Assembly: GCA_037951105.1 (NCBI GenBank)
Contig: JBAMJV010003084.1
Span: 83,501 to 147,500 of the forward strand
DNA length: 64,000 nucleotides
Direction: 5' to 3'
DNA from: Echinarachnius parma
Taxonomy: Eukaryota > Echinodermata > Echinoidea > Clypeasteroida > Echinarachniidae
Shown: positions 27,245 to 39,020 of the stretch, piece after piece
Numbering within the stretch: position 1 is the first letter of the stretch
How the letters are laid out: every line of letters begins with the position of its first letter
Notes under the pieces: model-generated
The model's input: the letters and a program-made list of their open reading frames with translations, nothing else
Told to the model about the DNA's origin: nothing
The model's database searches: none
Translations under genes and position numbers: made by a program

Positions 27245-28043
27245 ATGTAATACAAGAATGACAATACATTTTTAAAAGTCAATGTTTTCTGACTGGCCGG
27301 AATCGAGGTGTCATTAACAAAGCATGGCTGGTAAAAGCATGAGCCCCCGTGACAAGTATTAAAAAAAAAAGTTCCATTAAAATAAATGTTGTACTTTTTA
27401 CGATTTCATTGGTAATTTCGAACCTTGTCTCTTGAATGTGACAATGCAATAAGATACTATTATTACTTTACAGGACAAGTCATTGTTTTCTCCCGGAAAG
27501 GATAACACTGGGCAAATATCACCGCAACAAAAAATGACCTTCAACTACGGCCATCGTGTGTTTTCCGTGACACTCAGAACACGAGGGATGGTCCCCGTCT
27601 CCTGCATTTCGTGATGTTGCTATGGTAACGATGACATGGGCCTTCGTTTATCTATTTGTCACTGTAATTACATGTATCGTTTGCTCTGGCTCGGGAACGT
27701 GTTGATTACGGTATTTTCTCTCATGTCTGGGATTTGTATAATTGCTACTTTTGGTTAACTGGTTAGTCAGAACAGATGTTTGGGAAATATGTCCCCATGG
27801 TAACATAGCAACATAAGCAACTAGCCTACATTGTATTATTTTACTTATCTAGTATAGTTGCGTCTACTTTACAGTCAGGTGTGTTATGTACACCTGAACA
27901 TCTGAACATGGGTCCATTACTCCATTCAAGTGCCTGGGAACGTTTCGGAGGTAAACATTACTTGTGAACAAAAGTTAATAATTCATATAAAACACCGATA
28001 CAGTCATGATATTTTATAATACAGCAGCACCTACAGGAACATG
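27245..28043. other. Intergenic, no gene seen
   Basis: Less AT-rich around 27540-27660 but without a supported exon. Confidence 0.5.
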
Positions 28044-28573
28044 TTAAAGGGGTAGTTCAGTTTTGGTATATAGAGGGCGCTGCACGAAATATTTTTTGTG
28101 AGATAATGAAAAACTAAGTGTACAATTTGAAAAAGCATACAATTTTAATGACAGAATAGACTTCATTTGATCAAAATCAGTTCAGAAACGGCTAAAATAT
28201 CAATAAATATATCCGTTAGAAATACATCTGGGGCCCAGATTTATTCGATAATAAAACAAATAAATTAAAAAATGCTTACACTTTTTCATAAATTTTCAAA
28301 AGAGGTTTTTAAATAGTTGTTGATGATCTCTCTATTTAATCATTATTACAACAAAACATAACATGCATAATTTTGAAAGAACAATTGTTGAAACCAATGC
28401 TTTTTTAGGGAGCGTGTCGCGTTTTAATGGCTCTTTTTGAATGATAACAGGCATTTTACTTAATTTTCTATACATTTCGAGCATGGTGGAATTATAACTA
28501 TTAGTTTGAAATGTTATTTTGCAGGTTTTGGTTACTAAAGTTCAGCCTTACCAAAACTGTACTACCCCTTTAA
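28044..28573 (-). mobile_element. TTAA MITE, family B, complete
   Basis: TTAAAGGGGTAGTTCAGTTT at the left, aaaactgtactacccctttaa at the right, TTAA at both ends. Copies at 12326 and 36476 share the interior (ctccaccatgctcgaaag, acaactatttaaaacctctt). Confidence 0.85.
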
Positions 28574-28789
28574 CTGCATGATTGCATATCGCAATACCCT
28601 CAAACCCTTTACGCAGAGTGATTATTACATTTGACGAATATGCCTATGTGTGCCCGATAAAATAAGCAACTGTCCGTGCATACAATATACACATTTTCAG
28701 CAAATTATAATATAATGTAAAACGAGACAAATTGACTTTAAAAGTGTAAATGATGCAAATATAACTGTACATTTGTGTTAGCATTACGG

Positions 28790-29305
28790 CTAGATTTTCT
28801 TGTATTGATTGCCTTCAAACGATTTAGACTCGGGGCCATTTCCAGACTTTTCTTTCGTTTTCTCGACTTTCATTTCGTAGTCGTCTTCGTTCTCAATCTC
28901 TCCGGCGTCATCGACCTTCAGTTCTTCCATGTCGATCGTATTTGTGTACCGGACGACGAGCTTGTAGACGCCAATAACTGCGAAGGAGTCGATGTAGATG
29001 AAACAGGCGTAGAGCGACGGGTAGAAGAGCATGTCGAGGAAGAGCGGCGAATCGGCGAAGGTGATGATGGTGAGCGTCATGGCGAGAGACACGTTCTGCG
29101 AGCCCGTCTCGAAGGCGATGGTGCGGCACTTCCGGTGCGGTTGACGGAGCAAGAATGCGAGGCCGTAACCCATCGAGTAGCCGAGCAGCGGGAGCGACGC
29201 GGCGCAGAACCACAGGTGCCAGCCGGCGAAGAGGAACGTCGGGTTGAGGCAGAATGTGAGGATGAAAGCAGCGAGGATACACGCAAATGATAAGATGATG
29301 CTCAG
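28790..29305 (-). CDS. SLC10A: SLC10 gene 2, exon 4 (terminal)
   Basis: Acceptor ttgatatacag, phase 0, 171 codons plus stop. It encodes the final helices, QPHRKCRTIAFETGSQNVSL (canonical Glu-Thr-Gly and Gln), a Tyr/Phe-rich helix and an acidic/Lys tail. Its GC-rich third positions contrast with the AT-rich introns. Large frames on the opposite strand here are shadows. Confidence 0.92.
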   Translation of the reverse strand: MSIILSFACILAAFILTFCLNPTFLFAGWHLWFCAASLPLLGYSMGYGLAFLLRQPHRKCRTIAFETGSQNVSLAMTLTIITFADSPLFLDMLFYPSLYACFIYIDSFAVIGVYKLVVRYTNTIDMEELKVDDAGEIENEDDYEMKVEKTKEKSGNGPESKSFEGNQYKKI

Positions 29306-30301
29306 CTGTATATCAAGAACAGATGTATAACAATTTATCTATATTGCAATATTTCTAACATAATACATAACAAAAAAACAAAACAAATTCTACAACACAC
29401 AAGTCTATGGATGTGATTTAAATCAGTGATTTAAAAAAAAATCGAGGCGATTTAAATCGCGATTTAAATCAAAGCGATTTAAATCGCGCCAACCCTGATG
29501 TTCAGTATGATAATGAATGTCTTGTCTATGTGATAACCCGCCGTTGAGGGCCCTGACACATTAACATTCACAAATAATTGTACGAGTGATCGCACTTAAC
29601 CGTATGTATTATACGATTAAAGATATACTTGTGTATTGGTATTTTCTGAATTGTCTTTCGTTAGTGTTTCGTATTTTTGTTTTTTTAACGGGGCCCGGAA
29701 AGATACTCGGGTTGGGGAATATTAATATGGAGAATTATTGTTGAAGGATGTGAACAAAATAATGAAAGCCATAAAGGAGGGAGAGCTCAAATCAAGTCTT
29801 CCATGAGTTAATGATTTAATTTTCTCTTTAATCATTAATGTTCACATCTTACTAATGTTTGCAAAACTCAGAAATATGATTCCCTTTTACTTCATTTCAT
29901 TCATTATTTATTTCGTTAGTTGAAAATGAAAGGAAACAAGCAGTCACATTCTCAAAAGATATTTTTGTGCGAGAACACAATGAACAACTGAGTATGTAAG
30001 GCGTGAACACAATGGACAACGCGTCTTCCTACAAAACCTGGAGGGAAGGGACCTCTGACATGATTTATAAAGATCCCCAATTCTCCATGACCACTGAAGC
30101 AAATCGAATAGGGTTTTCTGCAAGATGTAGGTAACGAGTTATAGTTTCATACCCTGAAATATCATTCTGATTGATCTACTATCTTTAAAGTTATCGTTGC
30201 AGAAAGTCCCGTTGTAATTAATTTTGGGACATACGGTATATAGTGTCTCTTTTATATAGACTCGCATAGACATACTTAAATTTGTTCTTCATCATTCTAA
30301 C
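29306..30301. other. Intron 3 of SLC10 gene 2
   Basis: Contains the short palindromic cluster gatttaaatcgcgatttaaa near 29455. No other feature. Confidence 0.6.
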
Positions 30302-30506
30302 CTTCGTGACGTATTTCATCCAGTCTTTCTTCCACCATCTGAGGAAGACGCCGAAGCCGACAGGAATAATGATGCTAACTAGGGTGGTGACGATGTTGAC
30401 GTACGGGATGATGGCTTTCTCGTCGGTCCACACTCTGGTGTAAATGAAGAGGTTGAGTGGCATCATCCCTATGGCAACGGCCGTGGAGACGGTTGTCATG
30501 CAAACA
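30302..30506 (-). CDS. SLC10A: SLC10 gene 2, exon 3
   Basis: Acceptor tctttttaag, donor ACGAAG|gttaga (weaker than consensus), 205 bases, phases 2 and 0 as in gene 1. It encodes VCMTTVSTAVAIGMMPLNLF and a helix ending in FLRWWKKDWMKYV. Confidence 0.92.
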
Positions 30507-31111
30507 CTTAAAAAGAAAAAGACAGACAACGATACAACTATATAGGGAAAGGGAGAATATGCTAATAAATATATTAAGTAAGCGTTCCACATTAAACTAT
30601 CGACTCAATTCAAAATCCTTACTCATTAAATCATAATTATACGTTTGAATTTTATATCAGATCATAATATGCACACTTTTCTTTTCTTGTTTTGCGCGCA
30701 CATACTTTTTTGTCAATTTAATAAAGCGCCATCTAAAGTAAAAAGTAGTATTTAAATAATACTTCACTAATTACTATGTCAGCAATCAGCATAGTCATTG
30801 ACAGTTTGGAAATATAGCTATAATTCGTTTAGTATTACCATGATTACGATTGATAGTATTGTGGACATAATTATTCTATTATCATTTCACCAGTTCCAAT
30901 CCAAAATCATTCTCAAATTGACAAATATGGCGGGGGAAATCGTTCTGCAACACATATAATTATAGCGCTTTATACTGATGTTTCTAAGCGCATTTCAAAC
31001 TGAAAATAATACAACTAATACGGTGTGCGCCTGGGAAAAAATAAAAAATAAAATACCACTATACCAATATTCAAAGTATTAACGCTATATTTGTGAATGT
31101 GCATAACTTAC

Positions 31112-31306
31112 CTCAGACAGACATCGCCGTTGGTCCAGTAGCAGAAGATATTCGACAGAGTTCCTCCAGGACAACACGCCAGGATGAGGACGGAAAGAGC
31201 TCCCGCTGGCTCTAGGGAAAAGGGCCAGGGAAAGACAGAAGCCGATGAGAGGCATCAAGATGAACTGGCAGAGCATGCCCACGAAGAATCCTGCCGGGTG
31301 GCGGAA
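31112..31306 (-). pseudogene. SLC10A: SLC10 gene 2, exon 2 with one-base insertion
   Basis: Acceptor ttccgtttag, donor CTGAG|gtaagt. The first 31 or so codons read FRHPAGFFVGMLCQFILMPL and on to SLALFP. Then the frame slips, and the family sequence resumes one base on as LEPAGALSVLILACCPGGTL and SNIFCYWTNGDVC. The extra base lies in the aaaaggg run near 31217. The partial copy upstream (31352-31470) lacks it. Confidence 0.9.
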
Positions 31307-31351
31307 CTAAACGGAAAATGTTCAGAGATTCAGAAACATAAGTTCAGGATG

Positions 31352-31470
31352 AGGATGGACAGAGCTCCCGCTGGCTCCAGGGAGAAGGCCAGCGAAAGAC
31401 AGAAGCCGATGAGAGGCATCAAGATGAACTTACAGAGCATACCCACGAAGAATCCTGCCGGGTGGCGGAA
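31352..31470 (-). pseudogene. Partial duplicate of SLC10 gene 2 exon 2
   Basis: Acceptor and first 40 codons are in frame (FRHPAGFFVGMLCKFILMPL...SLAFSLEPAGALSILIL), then the copy ends before CCPGG and has no donor. The duplicated block, about 165 bp long, includes intron flank ggaaaattattcag-type sequence on both copies (31310 and 31475). Confidence 0.9.
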
Positions 31471-31720
31471 CTAAACGGAAAATATTCAGAGATTCAGAAA
31501 TAAATGATTAAAGACATTTCAAACATTTAAGGTTTTGGGGGTTAGTCCAGGAGTAGGACGGGCAGAGCTCATGCAGGGCTGCAATTTGGAAGATTACCAT
31601 ATTTGGGTGCAAGGCACCCGATATTCGGGCAAAAGCATGTCAAATTCGGGCAAAAATTATGTTATATTCGGGCAAACAATGGGGAAGATGGTATTCGGGT
31701 AAAAGTACCTCAGCCCCCTC

Positions 31721-32213
31721 ACACTGTTAAAACGATGTGTAAAAGTGGTTGTTAAATCTTTTCATACAACTTAAGATGTAGCATGATAAGTTGAATAAAG
31801 AAGGGTTGCGTGAAGCGGCCATTGTTCAAGCGTTGATGAAACTTGTTAAATCACGTGACAGTTTCGACCGCAAAATCACCGCGTCAAAACCCCTTTTGTC
31901 CCATTGCAAACCAAGCGAACCGAGATAGCGCTGTCGATAGAGAGTGAGGCTTATAACCCAAAGACCCCCGGTTCGAATCCTTACCCTTGCCGCTTTTACA
32001 TCTTGTTTTGTATTTGCTATTTCAACAACGGGATTGTTGAAATTGATTCTAAACAACAGTTGTAGAACAAATTAAAATAACAGTTGTGTAAACTTTAAAC
32101 AATAGGGTTGTTGAATGTTGTCAACAACAGTTGGATGGTTCATATGTCAAACAGCGGTTGTTGAAAATGTCAACAAGTTGTTGAATTTGTTTACACAACG
32201 TTTTAACAGTGTG
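31721..32213. mobile_element. MITE-like element carrying a tRNA-like segment
   Basis: cacactgttaaaacgatgtg at the left and cacaacgttttaacagtgtg at the right are inverted. Repeated caacagttgttg motifs occur inside at 32020-32190. A tRNA-like segment with B box (cggttcgaatcc near 31970) lies at about 31918-32000. Confidence 0.65.
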
Positions 32214-32448
32214 GAAATACATATGCCCCTATACCCCTATGCCCATGAGATATCTGATCCTCGGTACTTTGTGTTCATTTATAATGATATTCCATGGACA
32301 TGATGGATGGGAGTTTGCAGAATAATATTGCTAAAGTAAAAAATACAAATAAATAAAATAAACTCGACAACCAATATTTTACACAATGCAGTCGTTTATA
32401 AGGAGACGAACATTACCGTATACGAAATTAGAGGAATTTAAATCTTAC

Positions 32449-32697
32449 GGTTTCTTTGAAATCCTTGAAGTCGATCGTCGATCCCATCGACACCATGAGA
32501 AAGACGAGGATAATGATGTTGATGATCTTCATCGACATCTTGAAGGCAGCTTGTTTGCCATCCACGACAACCGGTATGTCTACCGTGGTCGTGTCGTTCG
32601 ATGTCCAGTTCATCAACGTGGTCATCATCGACGTTTCCATAGTAAACATCTCAGGTACTGTTGCCGCCATTGAGTTGTTGTTATCATGGTTATCCAT
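32449..32697 (-). CDS. SLC10A: SLC10 gene 2, exon 1
   Basis: ATG at 32697, 83 codons, donor GAAACC|gtaaga, phase 0. It encodes an Asn/Met/Thr-rich extracellular N-terminus (NWT, NDT sequons) and first helix IINIIILVFLMVSMGSTIDF. A Met-rich stretch spans residues 15-30. Confidence 0.88.
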
Positions 32698-34537
32698 CGC
32701 TGTATGCGACTATACGGCCAATGTATTCCCTGAACTGGGGGATGAAGATTAATATTTCGTTTGAAGAAAATAAGTATATAAGCCCTGAATTTAAACCACT
32801 CAAAAAAAAAGAATCAAAGAACTATAATCGTATTAGATCATGCACAGATAAATCCACATCCAAATTGAAGACATCGTACAAACAGAAGCTAGACTGGTGA
32901 ATTGATGTGTTAGCTCTCCAAGTCAACACACTCAATAGTGAACAAATACATACTTAACTTTATTTACTATGTTTATTATGTTGATCAGATAGTAAAATTC
33001 CGAGTATTTACAAAAGCGATATCTTGAATGAAACAAACCACGGAATGGTTTCAAATACACGTCCAAATAACAGGATGATATACCTGACACAGATTTGAAC
33101 ATTTCCGCAGTAATGATTATAACTTGCGTATCCCCAAACAAATTTATTTCAAACAATTGTGTTTTAGACATACCATCAGAATGAGCCAATTTCCTTCCAG
33201 GGGCGTATCAAGTGCTAAACCGAACGGGGCACGAGGGGAGGAGCGGAGGGGTAATATTCAACACCCACAGGGGCGGACCGCAGTGTGAGCCACACATGAA
33301 TAATGGCGTTATATTTATGCAATTATGATCCTTTCAACAGGTGTATGGGGTTAACTAATGGGGAAGCAGGAACTTCGCTGAGGGGCAAGGTTGGGGTTAG
33401 CGGCTGGGGGGAACTTTGTTTAGCTACCCCACTGTTTGCGCAACGAATGCACGGTTCCAAAATGGCATAGATCAGACTGGTCTCTGGAGCGGAATAAATT
33501 GGCAATTTATGAACGCCACATGCTTTGAAATCTCGACCTTAGGTCATGATTTGGACATCTTGGGACAGGAATAAATATTTTCCTTTTTTTATGTTGTCCA
33601 TATTTGGCTGTTTATTTGAATTGTGTAAACAGGTTGATTCGATCATTTTTTAAAGCAGCCAAACGCAACAAATTCCTCGATATGTAGAAACAATATATTT
33701 ACGAAATCCGTTGCACTTCAATTATTATTATTATTATATAAAAGTATGTTTTATTCGAATGTACTAACAGTCAACTAGTCTGTTTTGGGTCCGCAGACAA
33801 TGTTACTAGTTACACGAAATTTACTTTTTGCCAGTAGGGTAACCAGGAACACATTAGTCATTACAATATAATGACTTTTATCCATATTATAATCCATTCC
33901 TGTACTGCAGACCCCCTTTATTATTTAATTGCTTAATTAATAACTATGAGTACGATATATAGTGTGATAATATATCCCTATTGTTATTTGGGGGCGGCAT
34001 AAATAAATACAGCTACATTTTAACATGTTTCTTTTCGGGGCTTTGGTCCCCTTTAAATGGAGTTACGAGTGCAGCTGTGTATGATTATTCAAAGTCAAAA
34101 TCAGAGGTCTGAAATTGACAATGCGAATATGTTTGATACATATCGAATATAAAGTGTACTGACGTAAATATTATTAACCATCAGTACATTAAACTTTGAA
34201 GTTAAGCTGAAATGTCAAGGTGGTTCATACGTATGGGACCATTCATTGACCGCCCTCGTAAACCAAGATATAAATATGAATATATGATAACGAAATTATG
34301 GACTATAGTCCAAACATATTGAACACAAAGAGAATATTGTGATAATGCAAACATTAAAAAAAATTTGCACAACATCACAAGTGGTATTTTATAGAGGTAT
34401 ACACGTTGTATTACAATCTAATAATATGAACCCTCGCATATATCCCCAAGTTGATTTCTATACTCTGGTTTATGTCAGGTTTATACTAGCTTCTGACCCC
34501 CGAGCATTGAAAACCAAGGGGTTTCAGGGACGAACGT
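32698..34537. other. Upstream of SLC10 gene 2, no gene seen
   Basis: Holds the promoter side of gene 2, but no convincing TATA or initiator can be picked. A CAGGGGCGTA-like repeat end lies near 33200. No exon seen. Confidence 0.55.
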
Positions 34538-34690
34538 CACACTTTGGTTTTCTATAGCTCAGTCGTTGGACCTCCGGTCTAGCAAGCCGGAGGTCTCGGG
34601 TTCGAATCCCGGAGGAATCTAATTGTCTTTGCCCCTTTTCATTTATTATATATTTCTGGTCAGTTTCCTTACTCTGTTAAAAAAAATAAC
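34538..34690 (+). mobile_element. tRNA-like SINE (anticodon-arm type tctagcaa)
   Basis: tagctcagtcgttggacctc, a strong anticodon-like stem (cctccgg / ccggagg around tctagcaag) and a B box with T-arm (cgggttcgaatcccg). D-arm and acceptor do not pair properly. The 3' text (ctttgccccttttcattta) is shared with the copy at 63165. Confidence 0.7.
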
Positions 34691-35105
34691 TAAAAATAAT
34701 AATAGTGTATCTCGATCAGTTTGTAGAACATAATGAATGTTTACAATATACTGTATTACGACCGTTACTTATTGTCCCTGTTTGAAATTTGACAAAATTT
34801 AATATCTGCAATAAACATAAAGGCAGGATAATTGTATTTTTGTCAATAGCAGTAAAACACCCGTCAAATAAATAAAGGAACGAAACGATGGAAGTTGATC
34901 TGCACTGTAATATGACCCGTTTCGTCTATACAATATGTATATAGTTGGATGTATACCTTGGATGTAGGCTTATACAGTTATACAAACTTATTTGCCCCTT
35001 ATACAAAATTTAAAAAGAATTCGCCACATTGTGATATACATGTAATTCCTACAGCCTGGTTATAGATCTAATTAAGGACTTATTTTCGTGATATGGTAGT
35101 GGAAT
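34691..35105. other. AT-rich, no gene seen
   Basis: No feature recognised. Confidence 0.6.
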
Positions 35106-35430
35106 ACAATGATGACAGATAGTTAAAGTTAAAGACCTTCCCGTGGCAATTTGGCACATAAGGCCGTGTCTATCTCCGATACATTAGTCCTAGGCCACAC
35201 GTCTACAATACGTAGTGAAAGCTACAGAAGGGGGCTAGTCCTCTGGTAACTCAGTTTGTTTAACTTTCCCTTCTCCATTCTATAAATGCCGAGCGCCTGG
35301 CAAGAAGGCAGAAGGTACCATGCATTTTAAACATCTTTGGTATGACCCGGACAGGGTTCGAACCCGGGCCTCCCGTGCATAAAGCAGACACTCTATACCG
35401 CTAGGCCACCATGCTCGGTCCGGCCATGAT
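35106..35430 (-). mobile_element. tRNA-derived SINE
   Basis: On the minus strand it begins ggtggcctagcggtatagag and has a perfect B box (gggttcgaaccctg). The body contains gccaggcgctcggcatttat, shared with 17945-18165. Confidence 0.82.
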
Positions 35431-35507
35431 GACAGAATGAGTTAAAATAGTAATGTAAAAGAGGCACCATTAATGAATGTGTACGTATTTTGTAATCTAT
35501 CATTATT

Positions 35508-35760
35508 GTGACCGGCTATAGCAAAACCCTGCACTTGTCGTTAATTCATGTTTTGAAGAAATGGGCATTTTTTAAGTTCACATTATGTGTGTAAAAGACT
35601 TGTGATTGTAAAATTGAAACAATCATATCTTCGCTAATTATTGACCAATTTGTTAGAACAAAGCATCAAATGAAAGCTTGCGATGGAGCCTTTATAATGG
35701 TATGATAATCTAAATATCTATGTTTACCGACAAGCGCAGGGTTTTGCTATAGCCGGTCAC
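35508..35760. mobile_element. MITE with 38-bp inverted repeats
   Basis: gtgaccggctatagcaaaac at the left (continuing cctgcacttgtcggtaa) and the inverse at the right (gttttgctatagccggtcac), 253 bp. Confidence 0.85.
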
Positions 35761-36475
35761 CCAAAATTACAAAATTGCTCCCCCCTACATCATCGATCAT
35801 ACTATACAATGGACGGTCAATCATGATTTACATTAACACGACACACCACACAAATAATATTTTCAATCTTACCCAATTGACTCGAATTACCGCCCGTACA
35901 TCCACGGCTGATAATTGTATCGTATAGTGTGCAGTATAGTCCAACAAACAAAAATAAACACCCCATTATTAAATGCAGTTACATACCGTACCTGTTCACT
36001 ATCTTATAAACTAATTAAACCTTTGATATCGGAAGTGACACAATCATTAATCCTTGAACTACAAAACTGTACTTATCCGACCAATAGGCGTACATGTTTG
36101 TATAATTATACAAACCACAGACGTACCCAATTTTTCGCACGCGAGGGCGAGGAGTGAAGTTATAGGGGCTGCAGCCCCTAAAATATTATATATAATTATG
36201 TATTTGGGCAAAAAGCGAAATTGGCTCATTATAGGGCAAAGTCAGCCAATTTCCGGGCAAAAATAAGCTTATAATTATTTGCATGGAAAAGTTAAATCGA
36301 ATACAAATCAGCTTATTTTGGAAAATACTCTGTACGCCCCCTGGAAATGTTTTGCCTGTATAAAAAGCCCTTTCCGTGCCTATGTTGACACATGTTTAAA
36401 ACATACTGTTAGTACGTGTTTCCTTTCATTGTTAATTAGCATAACATTCGCGTATGAATATAGGGTTAAATGGAT
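35761..36475. other. AT-rich, no gene seen
   Basis: A degraded repeat near 36120-36260 (gagggcgaggagtgaagtta, agccaatttccgggcaaaaa). No exon. Confidence 0.5.
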
Positions 36476-37090
36476 AGAGTGCAGTTTTGGTCAAACTGAA
36501 TTTTAGTAACCAAAACCTGCACCATTACCTTACAAACTAATGGGTATAACTCCACCATGCTCGAAAGGTATACAAACTTACAAGATACTAAGTAAAAAGT
36601 CTGTTATCATTTAAAAAGAGCCGTTAAAACTCAAAAGGGCGCATCTAAAAACTCATTGATTTCAACCATTTTTAATAAGAGTTATGTTTTGTTAAAATAG
36701 TTTGTTGATTTTCTTGTATTTTATGTATTTTGATATTTAGTTGAAATAAAATGATATAAAAATAAAATTAAATAATGATAACATAGAGAGATCATCAACA
36801 ACTATTTAAAAACATCTTTTGCAACTTTTGAAAAATGTACGCATTTTTTTTTTAACGGCTGGTTCAAAATTATTGAACTATTGTGGGGCCCCACAATAAT
36901 TACAAAAATACAAATCGTTATATTTAGGGATATTTCATTCGTCTCTGAACCGATTTTGATAAAATAAAGTTTATTCTGTCATTAAAATTGTATGCTCTTT
37001 CAAATTTGACACTCACTTTTTCATTTCCACACAAACAAATTATTTTGTGCAGCGCCCTCTATACCAAAACTCAATTATCATTTTAACCAT
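36476..37090 (+). mobile_element. Family B MITE, partial
   Basis: Shares ttagtaaccaaaacctgcac and caacaactatttaaaa with the complete copy at 28044-28573, and ends cgccctctataccaaaactca. Confidence 0.75.
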
Positions 37091-37421
37091 TATGGCAGGG
37101 GAAATAGAATGGAATTAAATGCAGGAGAAATATATTTAAGCCAGATACAATCTGTGTAATAGTATGTATTTCCTCTGCAGATGAATTTGCCCCACTAGAA
37201 TAGGACGACACTATTATACACTATTTTTTACGAGCTACAAACAGTTGATCATTGAACCTAATTCAGTTATTATCATTGTTTATCTATTTATACTGTTGAT
37301 TTAGGTGATAACAGTTCAGATTATATTCTGCCTATATTGTATACTCCATGTGATTGTGATGCGTAAATCTGAATGAAGACTGAAGTGAGACAATATAATG
37401 AACGAGGACATATCATTTACT

Positions 37422-37944
37422 TTAAAGGGAAATTTTCCCATCATCTATTTACCTTTAATAAATTTCTCTACACATTAAAACATAATTTCATGCAAATATG
37501 TCCAGTGTTTGCCTTCTGAACAAAGGAGAGGCATCATTCAATGTCAATCGCTGTATGGGCCATTCCCATTCATCGTGTATAGCATGAAGACTGCCATTAT
37601 ATTGTTTGAAACCCGGATTTTGAATTGTTCGCGCCGAAATGCTACGTCAAACCCGAACAAACAAGCTCCGCCTCTCGCAGCTCGCGGGGTTTGTGCACAA
37701 ACACAATGCAAAACGTGAGCCAACAAAAAGAGTAGTTCGGGTTTGACGTCACATTTTAGAGCGATCCGAGTTTCATAAACATCAATGGCAGCCTCCTTGG
37801 TGTTCGCGATGAATGGGATTATCCCGTACAGCGAGTGACTTTGAATGAAGCTCATCCCTTGCTCAAAAGGCCAATGTTGGTCGTATTTGCATGAAATTGT
37901 GTTTTAATGTTTAGAGAACATAATCGGGGAAAATGTCCCTTTAA
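37422..37944. mobile_element. TTAA MITE, family I
   Basis: TTAAAGGGAAATTTTCCC at the left and gggaaaatgtccctttaa (with one extra base) at the right, TTAA at both ends. The arms also match through catgcaaatatg / catttgcatg and cccattcatcg / cgatgaatggg. Confidence 0.82.
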
Positions 37945-38030
37945 TGACAAAAACAATGTGATCTAAGAGAATTATTCCTCTGATAATCACAAGGGTTCCG
38001 AATTGCTAAAATCCAAAAGCTTCCGGGGCT

Positions 38031-38815
38031 TTAAAGGGACTTAGACCCCGTTTACAGTGCAGGGCCGGGCCGAGCCGCGGCTCGGCCCTGCCTAAATTGC
38101 GGTACTCGGCCCCCCAATGTTGTGCGTTTACAGTGGCGGTCTCGGCCCGGCCGCCCTTTCAATATCTTGTCGTAGTGGCGCTCTGCATGTAAACAAACCA
38201 TTATTTTGGGGGCGCACCGGGGTCACAGAACAAAGGCGCGTTATTTGCAATGAATTGTTTTCCAATTTGGTACCGCATTTGGCCCTGCGTGCGTTTACAG
38301 TGAGAAAAAGCGAGGCCGAGCCGCGGCTCGGCCGCGGCCGAGACTACCTCCAGAGCGGGGCCAAATGCGCGGCCACTTTTGGCCCCGCATTTGGCCTTTT
38401 GAGCGTCCGGCCCGGCCTTTTTTTTCACTGTAAACGGGGTCTTAGTAACATTGTCCAAATCCTCAAAATCCAATTGGAAAACTAGCAGTTCTCTCATACC
38501 TTGTTTTGTTCGTATTGACAAAAAAAACATGGGACAGGTTTCGTTTTTTCAAATTTCCCTTTCGTTACAAAGATATGAACGATTGAAGTTTTCAGATAAT
38601 AAAATATCCGTTGGAGTTTTGAAACCGTGGAAAAAGTGAGTGCTGTGAGTTAGTGAATATCACTTTGCATCTTTGCTCATTACTCGGCCATATAACGTCC
38701 ATTTGACTTGAAATTTTCACAAAATAGCCTGTGGACATAATAGATAACCACAATATTATACATTATATCAACCAATCATCACTTTTTGCACAGTCATGCC
38801 AACAAAGTTACCGCA
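38031..38815 (+). mobile_element. TTAA MITE, family A, interrupted
   Basis: ttaaagggactta at 38031, then after a nested insertion ttagtaacattgtccaaatc from 38442, ending without TTAA near caacaaagttaccg. Confidence 0.82.
38044..38441. mobile_element. PIF/Harbinger-like MITE, TTA target, GC-rich
   Basis: GACCCCGTTTACAGTG at the left and exact inverse cactgtaaacggggtc at the right, flanked by TTA on both sides (38041-38043, 38442-38444). The interior has gccgagccgcggctcggcc palindromes. The three-base TTA duplication suggests PIF/Harbinger. The 122-codon frame inside is chance. Confidence 0.85.
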
Positions 38816-39020
38816 GGACCAGTTCTAGTTCTATCAAGGAGTTATTACAAGAAATTTACATGGATATCTAGAAAATAATGATTGGATATAACGGTTGAAT
38901 GAGTTTCCTCACCTCACCTCATGTTTGGACATATTTAGGCAGCGGCAGAGTACAACTTTGATTGGTCAAATATTGCCCAACATAACAGTAACCAACGTAT
39001 TTATTACCCAACAAACAAAT

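Larger units (their letters stand above)
28790..32697 (-). pseudogene. SLC10A: SLC10-family cotransporter gene 2 (4 exons, one frameshift)
   Basis: Exons 32697-32449, 31306-31112, 30506-30302 and 29305-28790 have splice phases identical to gene 1. The encoded family features are LVFLMVSMGSTIDFKDF, FVGMLCQFILMPLIGFCLSL, LACCPGGTLSNIFCYW (canonical Na+-site segment), VAIGMMPLNLFIYTRVW and RTIAFETGSQN. The N-terminus has NWT and NDT sequons. The C-terminus is acidic then Lys-rich and ends QYKKI. Exon 2 has one extra base near 31217 (195 bases against 194 in gene 1), which switches frame midway. Everything else is conserved and all splice sites are intact. It is either a young pseudogene or a sequence error in an A-run. 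Without that base the product would be about 387 residues. Confidence 0.85.

Noticed and set aside
28775..29290. 171-codon open frame on the plus strand (Arg/Glu-rich C-terminus)
   Set aside because: It is the shadow of SLC10 gene 2 exon 4 on the other strand. The minus frame has conserved transporter motifs and splice sites.
31184..31474. 96-codon plus-strand frame with repeated AGSREK motif
   Set aside because: The repeat is the duplicated SLC10 exon 2 read on the wrong strand.
34538..34620. Functional tRNA-Ala (AGC-like anticodon)
   Set aside because: Good anticodon and T-arms, but the D-arm does not pair and the acceptor stem needs several G-U pairs. A sister copy at 63165 shares 3' flanking sequence, so it is a SINE head.
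37509..37855. Two overlapping ~100-codon frames on opposite strands
   Set aside because: Both lie in the foldback TTAA MITE at 37422-37944. The mirrored peptides reflect the hairpin arms.
38117..38530. Overlapping 122- and 109-codon frames
   Set aside because: They lie inside the GC-rich Harbinger-like MITE hairpin and run past its end. No domain.
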